64,000 nucleotides of DNA from contig CAZYSS010000001.1 in assembly GCA_964649845.1 (NCBI GenBank), positions 31,914-95,913 on the forward strand, given 5' to 3'. Numbering within the stretch: the first letter of the stretch is position 1; every line of letters begins with the position of its first letter. Both the position numbers and the translations under genes were made by a program. The stretch is from RGIG3102 sp964649845. Its GTDB lineage: Bacteria > Bacillota > Clostridia > Oscillospirales > Ruminococcaceae. Shown piece by piece: positions 42,391 to 51,190 of the stretch. Below the pieces are notes generated by a model. The model saw only the letters and a program-made list of their open reading frames with translations. It was not told the DNA's origin and searched no databases.

Positions 42391-44272
42391 AAACTTCCCC
42401 CGTTTCCATATCAATTTTCAGTGTGAGATAATGGTCTGTGCCCAGCCACAGGTCGAACTGTAGTGCCGCAGGCATCTGTGAATTGTCTGCCTCAAGTATA
42501 AGGCTGTCCCACAGGATTCCGTCAAAATTTTCTCCAAACACTGTATTGTTCATACTGTAGCCAGCACTGCTGGACATAACAATACTCTGGTTTCCCAACA
42601 TTCCCTGTGACATTTCCCGGGTGTTATGGTTGTCAGACATATTTTCCAGTGCACCTGTGGCAATGGCTGCACTGCCAAAGCCAAGGCAGCTTTCATCCAG
42701 TTGAAACCAGGTCTGCAGTTCTGTGCGCTTTTGAGGAAATTCTGCATTCAGCAAAGGCACTGATTCTTCATCATATCCCCTGTACCATACGGTATCACCT
42801 GTGATTTTCAGCCTGCCGTAGTCGGTTTCATATTCCACATTTATTATACCGCTGTAGCCCATTGTGTTTGGCGGGCCGCTGGTATGGTCTATTGAGTTTG
42901 TAAAAATGTATTTGTAATCAGCCGTCTGGTGAACTTTCCAGCCATTTTCATATGTGACCTCTATAGGAATAAGATAATATTCTGTGCCGTAATTATCTCC
43001 GTAGACAAAATTTTTCAGCATAATATTGGCCGTGCAGCCGCCTGTTTCTGTGTGTTGTATGCCGATTACCGAATACATTTCATCAGACTGGTACAAGCTG
43101 TCAAAATCCGGCAATGCAAATTTACCGGTTTCTTTTTCTGACAGGGCAGGTATGCCGTAAATATCATAGCTGAAAACAATTGATTTAGCATAAGCGTCAA
43201 TTGCGCCATCCACAGTGGTACAGCGCGCCAGCTGGGCTTTGGCCACAGCCAGTTTGTATTCATAGCTGTTTTTATTTGTGTGTTCCCACCCATCAAAATA
43301 TGTAATGGCAGTGCCTTTTATTGCCAGTGGGAACAGCAGTGCCACTATACAGCCTGCCACCACGCCCATACCCTGCGGATATTTTTTGAAACGGGCGATA
43401 GCCTGTATTCTCTCTGCGATAAAGCGGCCGCCGTTGGAAATTGATGTGGTGCCAAAGGCTGAAGGGTACTTGTCGTTTGTCATAGACAGCAGTATTCTGC
43501 CGTATTCCCTGCGGTCTTCTCCGGTCAGCAGTTCCATTACCCTGTAGTCACACAAAGTTTCCATATCGTTGTGTATTGTTCTGAACACAAACTGCAGCAG
43601 TGGATTAGGCCAGTGAAGTGCCTTTGCCAGTGACCAGAAAACATTCTGCCACAGGTCCTTGTTCTTCAGGTGCAGCAGTTCGTGAAGAATTACCTTTTCA
43701 TCGGTTTCATCATCTGCAGGCAGTACCAGCACAGGATTGAGAACCCCAAACACAAAGGCTGACGGCAGACCGCTGACCATTTTCACCCTGCAGGGTTGCA
43801 GGCTGTAGCTGTCTGCAACAGATTTCACAAAAAGCTGTGTGTCTGCGTCTGCGTTTTTGCTGGTGGAAATAAGCATTTTCAGTCTGATATAGCCAATAAA
43901 ATATCTGCACAGATACAGGATTATCCCTGCCACATATACTGTAAACAGAATATCTGTGATGCTGTGCGGCGCCTCTGTGACAACAGGCAGGATATGGCTG
44001 TTGTGTATTGCCTCACCGGCAGAGGTGTAAACAGAGTCCAGCCCCTGTTCTGCATAGTTTTTCATCGCCTGCAGGTAAATATGCCGCTGCGGCAATATAT
44101 AGCCGCCCAGACTGCCCACAGGTATAAGCAGACAGAAAACCAGCGCAGACCACACACCGTACTGCCAGCGTGCAGGCAGCTTATCTTTTAAAATCAGCTT
44201 AAGCCCCAGAATTGTCAGCGCCATGGATGACACATACAGGCTCTGATTCAAAAACCCCCATACGTTTGTCAC
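42374..44272 (-). CDS. BlaR1/MecR1-type M56 membrane metallopeptidase
   Basis: A 632-residue protein with four membrane helices in the first 320 residues and the zinc motif His197-Glu198-LL-His201 (HELLHLKNKD) of family M56. Unlike BlaR1 it does not end in a penicillin-binding sensor domain: the 330-residue extracellular part (ending LTLKIDMETGEVYE) has no SxxK or KTG motif. It therefore senses something other than beta-lactams. It follows the BlaI-like gene by 3 nt. In the family, sensing leads to cleavage of the BlaI repressor. Confidence 0.88.
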   Translation of the reverse strand: MTNVWGFLNQSLYVSSMALTILGLKLILKDKLPARWQYGVWSALVFCLLIPVGSLGGYILPQRHIYLQAMKNYAEQGLDSVYTSAGEAIHNSHILPVVTEAPHSITDILFTVYVAGIILYLCRYFIGYIRLKMLISTSKNADADTQLFVKSVADSYSLQPCRVKMVSGLPSAFVFGVLNPVLVLPADDETDEKVILHELLHLKNKDLWQNVFWSLAKALHWPNPLLQFVFRTIHNDMETLCDYRVMELLTGEDRREYGRILLSMTNDKYPSAFGTTSISNGGRFIAERIQAIARFKKYPQGMGVVAGCIVALLFPLAIKGTAITYFDGWEHTNKNSYEYKLAVAKAQLARCTTVDGAIDAYAKSIVFSYDIYGIPALSEKETGKFALPDFDSLYQSDEMYSVIGIQHTETGGCTANIMLKNFVYGDNYGTEYYLIPIEVTYENGWKVHQTADYKYIFTNSIDHTSGPPNTMGYSGIINVEYETDYGRLKITGDTVWYRGYDEESVPLLNAEFPQKRTELQTWFQLDESCLGFGSAAIATGALENMSDNHNTREMSQGMLGNQSIVMSSSAGYSMNNTVFGENFDGILWDSLILEADNSQMPAALQFDLWLGTDHYLTLKIDMETGEVYEQNL

Positions 44273-44275
44273 AGG

Positions 44276-44641
44276 CTACACCTCCATATCGTCCAGTAGC
44301 TTGTTCAGCTTTGCCTTTTCTTCAGGTGTGATTTTGCTCTCTTTCAGAAAAGCGGCCACCAGGTCCCCCACAGAACCGCCGTAGACCTTGTTCAGCAGCT
44401 GCTGTCTTTCGTTGCGGGAGCAGTCTTCCCTGGTGATTCTGTATGAATAGCGGTGAGGGTCTGCGGTGCGGTCTATATCCACCAGACCTTTTTTCTCCAT
44501 ACGGGTAAGATAGGTATGCACCGTGTTGCGGCTCCATTTTGTATTTTCATAAAGGCTGTCTGTGATTTCTCCCAGAAGGAAACTTTCCCCGGACCAGAGA
44601 ATATCCATAACCAGCCATTCGGAATCAGATAATTTCTGCAT
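44276..44641 (-). CDS. BlaI/MecI-family repressor
   Basis: A 121-residue winged-helix repressor: LSDSEWLVMDILW and WSRNTVHTYLTRMEKKGLV (helix-turn-helix about 30-60), then a helical dimerisation tail. Proteins of this family dissociate after proteolysis triggered by their BlaR1 partner. The operator immediately upstream is a large palindrome built from two TACA/TGTA dyads. First gene of a three-gene operon. Confidence 0.93.
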   Translation of the reverse strand: MQKLSDSEWLVMDILWSGESFLLGEITDSLYENTKWSRNTVHTYLTRMEKKGLVDIDRTADPHRYSYRITREDCSRNERQQLLNKVYGGSVGDLVAAFLKESKITPEEKAKLNKLLDDMEV

Positions 44642-44648
44642 AACAAAC

Positions 44649-44703
44649 CTCCTACAGTTGTAGTATCTATTATCATACTACAACTGTAGGAGTGTTTTGT
44701 CAA
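44649..44703 (-). promoter_or_regulatory. BlaI-type promoter and operator
   Basis: A perfect 18-bp inverted repeat CTCCTACAGTTGTAGTAT (44649-44666) / ATACTACAACTGTAGGAG (44675-44692) around 8 nt, each arm itself a CTACA-2-TGTAG dyad. Minus-strand TTGACA (44703-44698), 17-nt spacer and TAGTAT overlap the upstream arm; the other arm ends in the ribosome site AGGAGG. This is a typical BlaI/MecI two-site operator. Confidence 0.9.
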
Positions 44704-44734
44704 GAAGCAATTGACATTTTTATCAGATTATGCA

Positions 44735-44757
44735 AAAAGCCGGTCAGACCGGCTTTT
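44735..44757 (-). terminator. Terminator of the first large membrane protein
   Basis: AAAAGCCGGT / ACCGGCTTTT, 3-nt loop. Confidence 0.85.
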
Positions 44758-44776
44758 CAATGCTCACTATAGTATT

Positions 44777-46435
44777 TTATTTTGCTCTTACCAGCTGATA
44801 CACAGGCAAAGAATGTCCCTCCACCCAAACAACATCAACTGCTGTTCCCAGTTGCCGTGAGGCATATTCTGCAATAATATGGGCATTGTTACCCACCAGA
44901 TAAACATTGGCTTTGTCCACGCTGTCTGCCATTGGTCTGACAATGCCATAGTTGCCCAGAACTGCTTTTCGGTGCGGTGTGTGGGACAGCCAGCCGCCAA
45001 GGACAACAATATTGCTGAAATAATTATCTGTGCGGGGCTTCCACACGTCATAGCCCGCCGCCAGGTCTATCTGTTCGCAGCTGAGGAGATACAGATTGTC
45101 CTTGTCCCGGCTGAGCACATCATAAGCTGAGTTTTTCTCCACTCTGCTGCGCTGCCAGTAATCAGCGGTTTCTGCCAGGGAAATATATTCCGGCAGGCTT
45201 ACAGCCGTCATAGCCGCCAGCAGCAGTACCAGCATTGTCTTGTTTTCAAACAGCTGCGGCACCAGGTCAATAAGGCAAAACAGAATTACTACTGTAACAG
45301 CCCACAGCAGGCCGCTTTCCACCCAGCGTGTAAATCTGCCGCGGTACATCAGAAACAGCAACAGACCACCGAATATTCCCACAGTGGCTGCATATGTCAG
45401 CCAACGGGGATTTTTCCTTATAAGCAACAGGCCACCGGCAAGTGCCAGTGCGAAGGCAAGGTGGCAGGAGCTGCCATACAGCAATGTTTTGAAGGTGTAG
45501 GCTGTGTCCATAACCGTCTGCAGTGCTGTTTTACCCGGCACTCTTTCACACAGGCTGTTTATAAATTCAGTGGTAAATCTCTGTCCGTCATAAAAATCCC
45601 AGCTGTCCAGCAGTGCAAATTCATTGGCGGTCACATCATCGCCAAAAATATTATCGCCTTTCAGCAGGTAAACCTTGAAATCGCTGTATTCTGTACGGGC
45701 AGTGTTGTACGCCACAAAGTCTTTCCAGCCGTCATTAGACCTGTAAATCATTACATCAGTCAGTTCAGCGCCAAAAATCACCGTAAAAAACGCAATCATT
45801 GTCAACGCGGCATTCAGCCTACTTTTTCTGTCCATATAAAGAAAACGGGTCAGCAGTATGGCGGCATATATGCCCCCCACCGCAAAAAAGCTTTCCCATC
45901 TGGTCATACTGCCGCAGACCGATAGCAATATGCCCATAGCCGTGAAGATATTGAATTTTTCCAGATTTTCCGCTATCAGCATCAGACCGCCCGTGAGCAT
46001 AATTACGCTGGTTTTGGAATACTGGAATGAATAGAAAAAGTTGGTGGCAAAGGGCAGCAGCAAGGCTGTGGCCAGTATCAGGCCCTTTGCAGTGCCCAGC
46101 CTGTTCATAAGGCAGTAAAAAACCGCACCTGCGCCCAGGCAGCACAAGATCAGCTGAGCGATTACATACCAGTTTATATCCCCTGCAAACATATAAAGAG
46201 GCTTTATCAGATTAAACAGGATAATATTGAGATAGACCGGGTATGCGTCAGTACCATAAGCCCCTGCAGATATATTGGCCAGAGTGGCGTCATCATTTGT
46301 ATCATAGCGTATGCCATACACCAACAGCACAAACCGCATCACAGCCAGTGGCACAGCTATTGCCAATACAGCATTCAGGCTTTTGTTCTGTCGGGTGCTG
46401 TTCCTGCAGGTTTTTGATATATTTACAGCTGCCAT
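44777..46435 (-). CDS. Large polytopic membrane protein, GT-C-like
   Basis: A 552-residue protein; start MAAVNISKTC is placed 6 nt after AAGGAGG. About eleven helices in the first 400 residues, then a soluble domain of roughly 130 residues ending PVYQLVRAK. Asp-rich first loop YDTNDDATLANI and overall layout resemble membrane glycosyltransferases of the GT-C type (lipid-linked sugar donors), which place a catalytic Asp in the first outer loop. No glycan genes adjoin. A distinct protein of similar size and plan is at 55189. Unknown; family call is tentative. Confidence 0.65.
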   Translation of the reverse strand: MAAVNISKTCRNSTRQNKSLNAVLAIAVPLAVMRFVLLVYGIRYDTNDDATLANISAGAYGTDAYPVYLNIILFNLIKPLYMFAGDINWYVIAQLILCCLGAGAVFYCLMNRLGTAKGLILATALLLPFATNFFYSFQYSKTSVIMLTGGLMLIAENLEKFNIFTAMGILLSVCGSMTRWESFFAVGGIYAAILLTRFLYMDRKSRLNAALTMIAFFTVIFGAELTDVMIYRSNDGWKDFVAYNTARTEYSDFKVYLLKGDNIFGDDVTANEFALLDSWDFYDGQRFTTEFINSLCERVPGKTALQTVMDTAYTFKTLLYGSSCHLAFALALAGGLLLIRKNPRWLTYAATVGIFGGLLLFLMYRGRFTRWVESGLLWAVTVVILFCLIDLVPQLFENKTMLVLLLAAMTAVSLPEYISLAETADYWQRSRVEKNSAYDVLSRDKDNLYLLSCEQIDLAAGYDVWKPRTDNYFSNIVVLGGWLSHTPHRKAVLGNYGIVRPMADSVDKANVYLVGNNAHIIAEYASRQLGTAVDVVWVEGHSLPVYQLVRAK

Positions 46436-46500
46436 ATACATCCTCCTTGCTATTTATAAAAATATAATAGCTTATTGATAATAAAAAAGCAAATAAAAAA

Positions 46501-46520
46501 GGATATGCCGGGGCATACCC
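46501..46520 (-). terminator. Terminator of the HAD gene
   Basis: GGATATGCC / GGCATACCC-type stem; on the minus strand followed by TTTTTT. Confidence 0.75.
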
Positions 46521-46527
46521 TCTGGTT

Positions 46528-47349
46528 TCAGTATTCAGCGTTTTCCAAAAGCCATTTTGCAACACCATCATTGTCGTTAGTATCAATCACGGCTGTGGCA
46601 ATCTGTTTCAGTTGGTCCACGGCATTAGCCACGGCATAACATTCATCGCAGGCTTCAAACATGGATATATCATTTTTGCCATCTCCAAAGCATATCACCC
46701 TGTCACAGCCCAGCTTTTCTTTCAACATCATTACCGCATTAGCCTTACCTGCGGCTTTTGGCATCAGTTCCAGCCACCACCGGCCGCTGTACACATCTGT
46801 GTGGAACAGGGCATTGCAGGCAGGGTGGTCTTTTAACTGCCGATACAGCGGCCGCAGCTTTTCCCGGCTGTCTATGCACACGATATAGAATGTATCGGAG
46901 ATTTGCAGACAGCCATCTTCCTGCACAGGCAGATGGCGCAGGGTGCCTTCATACTCATAGATAAACTCCAGCATCTCCGCTGTGGATTTTTCCTTAATAA
47001 AAGACATATTTTCCATATTTTCATTGTAATGGTACACCAGCGGCGATACGCCGTTTTCCGTCAACAGGCGCACAAATTCCGCAGACACATTGTCCGCAAA
47101 GAAATTTGTCAGCACAGGCTGTCTGGTGACATTGTCCACCACCATTGTGCCGTTGTAAAGGATAAGCGGAAAACGGGCGGTTATGTTCTTTGTGATTTCC
47201 CCTGCAGTGATAATTGAACGTGCTGTGGCATAGGAAAACAGCAACCCTTTGTCAATAAGGCTGTTCAGTGTGTCTGCCGTAAACCGGCTTATCTGCACAT
47301 CGCTGTTCAGCAACGTGCCATCAAGGTCAGATATATATAAAGTTTTCAT
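46528..47349 (-). CDS. Cof-type HAD hydrolase
   Basis: A 273-residue phosphatase of the haloacid dehalogenase superfamily, Cof/YbiV group: motif I SDLDGTLLNSD (nucleophile Asp9), a large C2-type cap in the middle and motif IV CFGDGKNDISMFE. Typical substrates are sugar phosphates or flavin phosphates; this one cannot be told. Monocistronic. Confidence 0.92.
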   Translation of the reverse strand: MKTLYISDLDGTLLNSDVQISRFTADTLNSLIDKGLLFSYATARSIITAGEITKNITARFPLILYNGTMVVDNVTRQPVLTNFFADNVSAEFVRLLTENGVSPLVYHYNENMENMSFIKEKSTAEMLEFIYEYEGTLRHLPVQEDGCLQISDTFYIVCIDSREKLRPLYRQLKDHPACNALFHTDVYSGRWWLELMPKAAGKANAVMMLKEKLGCDRVICFGDGKNDISMFEACDECYAVANAVDQLKQIATAVIDTNDNDGVAKWLLENAEY

Positions 47350-47421
47350 AAATACTCCTTAACAGAAGAAAATATACAGGTTATTATGCAACATTACACC
47401 CCATTAAAAAAGCAGCAAAGG

Positions 47422-48420
47422 CTATGCTTCACTGCTGTTTTCTGTAATTATCGGGTCCACAAGATTTGCCTTGTGATATGGTGAACCTGGGATATACGGG
47501 CTGTCCGGGCTGTACACTGTGTGCTGTATCAGATAATCCAGCCACTGTTTGTAGCCTGCAGGTGTAAGATGGATGCCGTCAGAATTGATTTCCTCATTCA
47601 GATACCCATTGCTGTCTTCCACTACATCATACAGATTTATCAAAGCCAGACCTTCCTGTCGGCACATCTGTGCAATCTGCAGGTTTGCTTCATATATTCG
47701 TTCTTTCGAAAGACGTGACTCGCTTGCGGCATAGGCTGCTGATGTAGGAGGAATTGTGGTGATATAAATAAGAGTATCAGGAGATACCTGCTTTATTCTC
47801 TGCACCAACTGATAGTAGCTGTCCACAAAGTCTGCAGGCTCCATTGCCATCAGGGCGTTGGTGCCCAGTGTAATGTACATTTTACCAGGCTGTCTGTCTG
47901 TAATAGTTGCCCATACGTCCACTACGCCTGCATCACCTGCGTCTACCATTGCACCCGGTTGCAGGAATGAACGCGGTGTCATACTGCGCTGTGTCAGATA
48001 CATAGCCCCTGTGTCCTTGAGGGACATCCAGGCGGCGTAATCTTTGAAACCGTCTGCCAGGGAGTCACCCATAAATATGGCGTCGTCAAAATAGCTTACA
48101 TCCACGCGGCCGTTTGCTGTAGTCTGTGTCAGCTCTATTGTAGGAGAAACTAGGGGCAGTTGCAGCGCAGAAACTTCCGGGCCCATAGCGTAGTCCGCTG
48201 TCTGTGGTGTATCTGTGATTTCTGTCTGCGGATTGTCTGTATTTTCCAGCAGAGGCGGTTTGTCATCATCTTTGGTAAAAAAGGTAATAGCCTGTGTGAT
48301 TACAAGGGAAATACCCAGCACAAACAAAACTATGACAGAATACATAGCCATTCTTCTTGCTTTCTTCTGTTTTCTGCGTCTGGCGCGGTCGCGCGCCTTC
48401 CGGTCCACATATTTTGCCAT
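47422..48420 (-). CDS. Membrane-anchored SGNH/GDSL hydrolase
   Basis: A 332-residue protein with a very basic N-terminus (RKARDRARRRKQKKARR) and one membrane helix (about 25-47), then an extracellular SGNH domain. Block I FMGDSLADG (catalytic Ser), block III LGTNAL (Asn) and block V DGIHLTPAGY (Asp/His) are all present. Such enzymes remove acetyl groups from cell-wall polymers or surface glycans. Terminator stem AAAAGCAG/CTGCTGTTTT overlaps its 3-prime end. Confidence 0.87.
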   Translation of the reverse strand: MAKYVDRKARDRARRRKQKKARRMAMYSVIVLFVLGISLVITQAITFFTKDDDKPPLLENTDNPQTEITDTPQTADYAMGPEVSALQLPLVSPTIELTQTTANGRVDVSYFDDAIFMGDSLADGFKDYAAWMSLKDTGAMYLTQRSMTPRSFLQPGAMVDAGDAGVVDVWATITDRQPGKMYITLGTNALMAMEPADFVDSYYQLVQRIKQVSPDTLIYITTIPPTSAAYAASESRLSKERIYEANLQIAQMCRQEGLALINLYDVVEDSNGYLNEEINSDGIHLTPAGYKQWLDYLIQHTVYSPDSPYIPGSPYHKANLVDPIITENSSEA

Positions 48421-48515
48421 AACGTACCCCCTTTTACTGGATTTTAATTATATAATATTGCCGTTGTCATTTTCAAGTGGAACAACGCCACATTCAGCTA
48501 TTTTTCACAAACATA

Positions 48516-49364
48516 TCACGCGTCACACTGATACCACAGCTGTGCCAGCCCCAGATCTGCCACATCGCCTTTGCGGAAGCCTGTTTCCTTGTATTCACCT
48601 ATAATACTGCCATCCAGCAGTCCTGCTGTCAGGTCCAGATAATCCTTTACAATTGCCTTTGTCAGCAGTATGCCGTCGTGACCAATGGCTAACCGGTCAT
48701 AATCCTGTTCCATTGCCCACAGCTTTGCCACTGTATCGTGGTACTGCTTAATCAGCTTTGTATCGTTGCCAGGCTGGCGCATCAGGATAATGCTGTTGTT
48801 CACTGTATCTCCGCTGAAAAGTATTCTACTCCGGCTGTCCAGCCAGCAGATGCCACCGTCTGTGTGGCCAGGTGTGTGGATAACAGTCAGCACTCTTCCG
48901 CCCAGGTCCACGCTGTCTCCGTGGTTTACAGCTGTCCATTCAAATTCCGGGTCCGGCTGTGGCTGGGGGATAAGTTCCAGCAGGTCCTGCACAGGTATTT
49001 CAGGGCAGCGCACCGGACCGCGTGTGCGGATATAGAAATCACGCAGGCCGTTATAGGTGCCATCCGGTGACATAGCATACATCTTTTCCATCAGGTCTGC
49101 ATCCGCAGGGTGCATATACACCTTTGCCTCCGGGAAGCGGTATATGCCACCGTTGTGGTCAAAATGGTTGTGTGTCAGCAGGATAACCACAGGCTTGTCT
49201 GTGATTTTTCTCACTGTTTCCTGTAAATCCCCTATTCCGCAGGTGGCGTCAATCAAGGCGGCGTAATCATCCCCCTCTGCCACAAAGGCATTTACCAGGC
49301 CGTATTCGCTGATACACCAGGTGCGCTGTGCTATCTGTGTAATAGTGTGTTGTGGTTTTTTCAT
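48516..49364 (-). CDS. Metallo-beta-lactamase-fold hydrolase
   Basis: A 282-residue MBL-fold protein, start MKKPQHTITQ after AGGTGA. Metal motif THNHFDH (residues about 66-72), His in HTPGHTDG and Asp in FSGDTV are intact, with a final His in IGHDG. Not a beta-lactamase; the family covers glyoxalase II-like and other esterases. It is divergent from the galactokinase-like gene. A second MBL protein is at 59904 with little similarity outside motifs. Confidence 0.9.
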   Translation of the reverse strand: MKKPQHTITQIAQRTWCISEYGLVNAFVAEGDDYAALIDATCGIGDLQETVRKITDKPVVILLTHNHFDHNGGIYRFPEAKVYMHPADADLMEKMYAMSPDGTYNGLRDFYIRTRGPVRCPEIPVQDLLELIPQPQPDPEFEWTAVNHGDSVDLGGRVLTVIHTPGHTDGGICWLDSRSRILFSGDTVNNSIILMRQPGNDTKLIKQYHDTVAKLWAMEQDYDRLAIGHDGILLTKAIVKDYLDLTAGLLDGSIIGEYKETGFRKGDVADLGLAQLWYQCDA

Positions 49365-49449
49365 AATAATCACCTATATTTAAAATATATTATCATATAT
49401 TCTATCATTATATTTTGACATACGCAATTATAATCATTACAATTTGCTG

Positions 49450-49479
49450 TTTACTATTTTGTTGTTTGTGTGCTATAAT
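49450..49479 (+). promoter_or_regulatory. Promoter of the galactokinase-like gene
   Basis: TTTACT (49450-49455), 18-nt spacer, TATAAT (49474-49479), then a 50-nt leader to the start. Confidence 0.6.
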
Positions 49480-49529
49480 ATTTGCTAGTGTAAAAACGTA
49501 ATTTATTATTTAAATAGAGGTAAACTGAT

Positions 49530-50699
49530 ATGGTAAACAGTAAAAAACTGCTGAAAGACATTCTGAACGGCGAATACAATGACGCTCTTATCGGTCTTTA
49601 CGGCGAAGATAAACTTTATGAAAACAAAATGAGATACGAAGAAGCTCTTACAGTATGGGGCCAGATTTACGGCTTTGACAGAGAATGCCGCATCTACTCT
49701 GTGCCTTACAGCATTCTGCTGGCAGGTGACGGTGCTGACATAGCTATCCCAACAGACAAAGACTTTATCTGTGTTGTGGCTGACTACGGTGCAAACGTGT
49801 CCCGTATCCGCTGCAGAGACTTTCTGGGCGAAGACAATATCGACCTTTACCAGCACGGCCCATACGGTGCTGAAAACGTATTCCCAATCGGTGTTATCCG
49901 CGGTGTTCAGCAGGGCTTTATGACAAAAGGCTACCGCAGAATCAAAGGTATGGATATGTACATTGATGCAGACACTCTGCCAGGCTTTGGTCTGGACGAG
50001 CCTGCACATCTGGCTACAGCTGTGGCATACATTATCAACGAAATATCCTTTGGTGGTGAACTGACACATAAACAGCTGGCAGAAATCGTACAGTACGCTA
50101 TGGCAAATCACATTATGGTAGACTCCTACGCTACAGATGTACACGCATCTCTGCAGGGCAAATGCCTGACAGGTGACTACACAGATACCGAAAATGAAGC
50201 TCTGGCTGAAATCAACGTGGATATGAAAGACTGTGGTCTGTATGTTGTTACAGTCGGTGAAACAGATGTGGACATCCCTGAAGAAGAAGTAGACGGCCGT
50301 CTGGATGCATTTATTGCTAAATTCGGCAAGGAAATCGAAAACCTGACAGAAAAAGAATTCTATGCACTTCTGGCTGAAATGGAAGAAGTGGACAAAGAAG
50401 CCTCTCTGTTCCTGATGGACTACTACACACAGGAAAACTTTGGTCTTATCTACGCAGAAAACGCTGTAGAGGGTATGGGCAGCCCATCTGTTGAAACAAC
50501 AGTGGACGTGGAAAAAGAATCCCTGGCAGGCGCATGGAAATGGCACACAAAACCAAGACGTACATGCTGGATGACTCTGTGCTGTGTAGCTGATGAAGCA
50601 AAATCAGAATTTGAAGCAGCTATGAAAAAGCTGTATGGCGAAGAATGTCTGGAAAAACTGGATTTTGCCAAAAAAGGCGCTCACGCAGTTATCGATTGA
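49530..50699 (+). CDS. Degenerate galactokinase-family GHMP homologue
   Basis: A 389-residue protein that aligns along its whole length with clostridial galactokinases (LYGEDKLYENKMRYEEAL, IRGVQQGFMTKGY, QYAMANHIMVD, EFEAAMKKLYGEECL) but has lost the GHMP signatures. The sugar motif is AGDGAD (65-70) where GGNHTDH is expected; the phosphate loop GSGLSSSAA is GFGLDEPAH (152-160); the terminal HGGGFAG loop is WKWHTKPRR (336-344). The catalytic-base position Asp198 may persist. The frame is intact and codon use is strongly biased, so it is probably expressed as a non-kinase. No gal genes adjoin. Homology is from my recollection of family sequences and is strong. Confidence 0.75.
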   Translation: MVNSKKLLKDILNGEYNDALIGLYGEDKLYENKMRYEEALTVWGQIYGFDRECRIYSVPYSILLAGDGADIAIPTDKDFICVVADYGANVSRIRCRDFLGEDNIDLYQHGPYGAENVFPIGVIRGVQQGFMTKGYRRIKGMDMYIDADTLPGFGLDEPAHLATAVAYIINEISFGGELTHKQLAEIVQYAMANHIMVDSYATDVHASLQGKCLTGDYTDTENEALAEINVDMKDCGLYVVTVGETDVDIPEEEVDGRLDAFIAKFGKEIENLTEKEFYALLAEMEEVDKEASLFLMDYYTQENFGLIYAENAVEGMGSPSVETTVDVEKESLAGAWKWHTKPRRTCWMTLCCVADEAKSEFEAAMKKLYGEECLEKLDFAKKGAHAVID

Positions 50700-50713
50700 T
50701 AAACACAAAATCA

Positions 50714-50738
50714 CCCCACCTGAAAAGGTGGGGTTTTG
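50714..50738 (+). terminator. Terminator of the galactokinase-like gene
   Basis: CCCCACC / GGTGGGG (50714-50733) followed by TTTTG. Confidence 0.88.
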
Positions 50739-50756
50739 TTTTGTGCAGATTATAGT

Positions 50757-50816
50757 TTATATGCCGGTTTGCCGTGGAAAGCAAATTGTTGCCTGCCACG
50801 GCAAACCGGCATATAA
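50757..50816. repeat. Perfect 21-bp inverted repeat
   Basis: Arms 50757-50777 and 50796-50816 are exact reverse complements with an 18-nt loop; their cores are GCCGGTTTGCC and GGCAAACCGGC. The element lies between two ordinary terminators of convergent genes and has no T run, so it is not simply a terminator. Confidence 0.85.
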
Positions 50817-50849
50817 GGATATGGCACACCCATACCCTTACCAAGAAAA

Positions 50850-50873
50850 AATGCGGCCAATGGCCGCATTTTA
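50850..50873 (-). terminator. Terminator of the ferredoxin gene
   Basis: AATGCGGCCA / TGGCCGCATT, 1-nt loop; the minus-strand side is followed by TTTTTTC. Confidence 0.85.
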
Positions 50874-50889
50874 TTCCAATCAAATCAAA

Positions 50890-51060
50890 TTATTCAGCTT
50901 CGATAGCGCCTGTTGGACAAGTTGCTTCACATGCACCGCAGTCGAGACATGCGTCTGCATCGATAACGAATTTGCCTTCACCTTCAGAGATTGCGCCTAC
51001 TGGGCATTCGCCAGCACATGCACCACACATGATGCAAGTATCAGTAATTTTGTATGCCAT
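50890..51060 (-). CDS. 2[4Fe-4S] ferredoxin
   Basis: A 56-residue clostridial-type ferredoxin carrying two four-iron clusters. Cluster motif 1 CIMCGACAGECP (Cys9, 12, 15, 19) and motif 2 CLDCGACEATCP (Cys38, 41, 44, 48) show the CX2CX2CX3CP pattern. It transfers low-potential electrons between anaerobic oxidoreductases and hydrogenases. GGAGG stands 7 nt before the ATG. Codon bias is extreme, as expected for a very abundant protein. Monocistronic. Confidence 0.97.
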   Translation of the reverse strand: MAYKITDTCIMCGACAGECPVGAISEGEGKFVIDADACLDCGACEATCPTGAIEAE

Positions 51061-51101
51061 GATAATACCTCCGTTTGATTTTTAGCCATAGCCATCTTTG
51101 T

Positions 51102-51153
51102 GCAGAATAATTCTGCTTAAGGACAGTCTACTACATTAATCGGTTTTTAGCAA
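51102..51153 (-). promoter_or_regulatory. Ferredoxin promoter and leader dyad
   Basis: Minus-strand TTGCTA (51153-51148), 17-nt spacer and TAGACT (51130-51125). A palindrome GCAGAATAATTCTGC (51102-51116) lies just after the start site and could protect the transcript or bind a regulator. Confidence 0.6.
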
Positions 51154-51190
51154 GTGTTTTATTTCATTTTTGTGAATTGTCACAGAATTT

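Noticed and set aside
42374..44641. BlaI/BlaR1 pair read as beta-lactam resistance.
   Set aside because: The outer domain lacks penicillin-binding motifs and no beta-lactamase gene is present.
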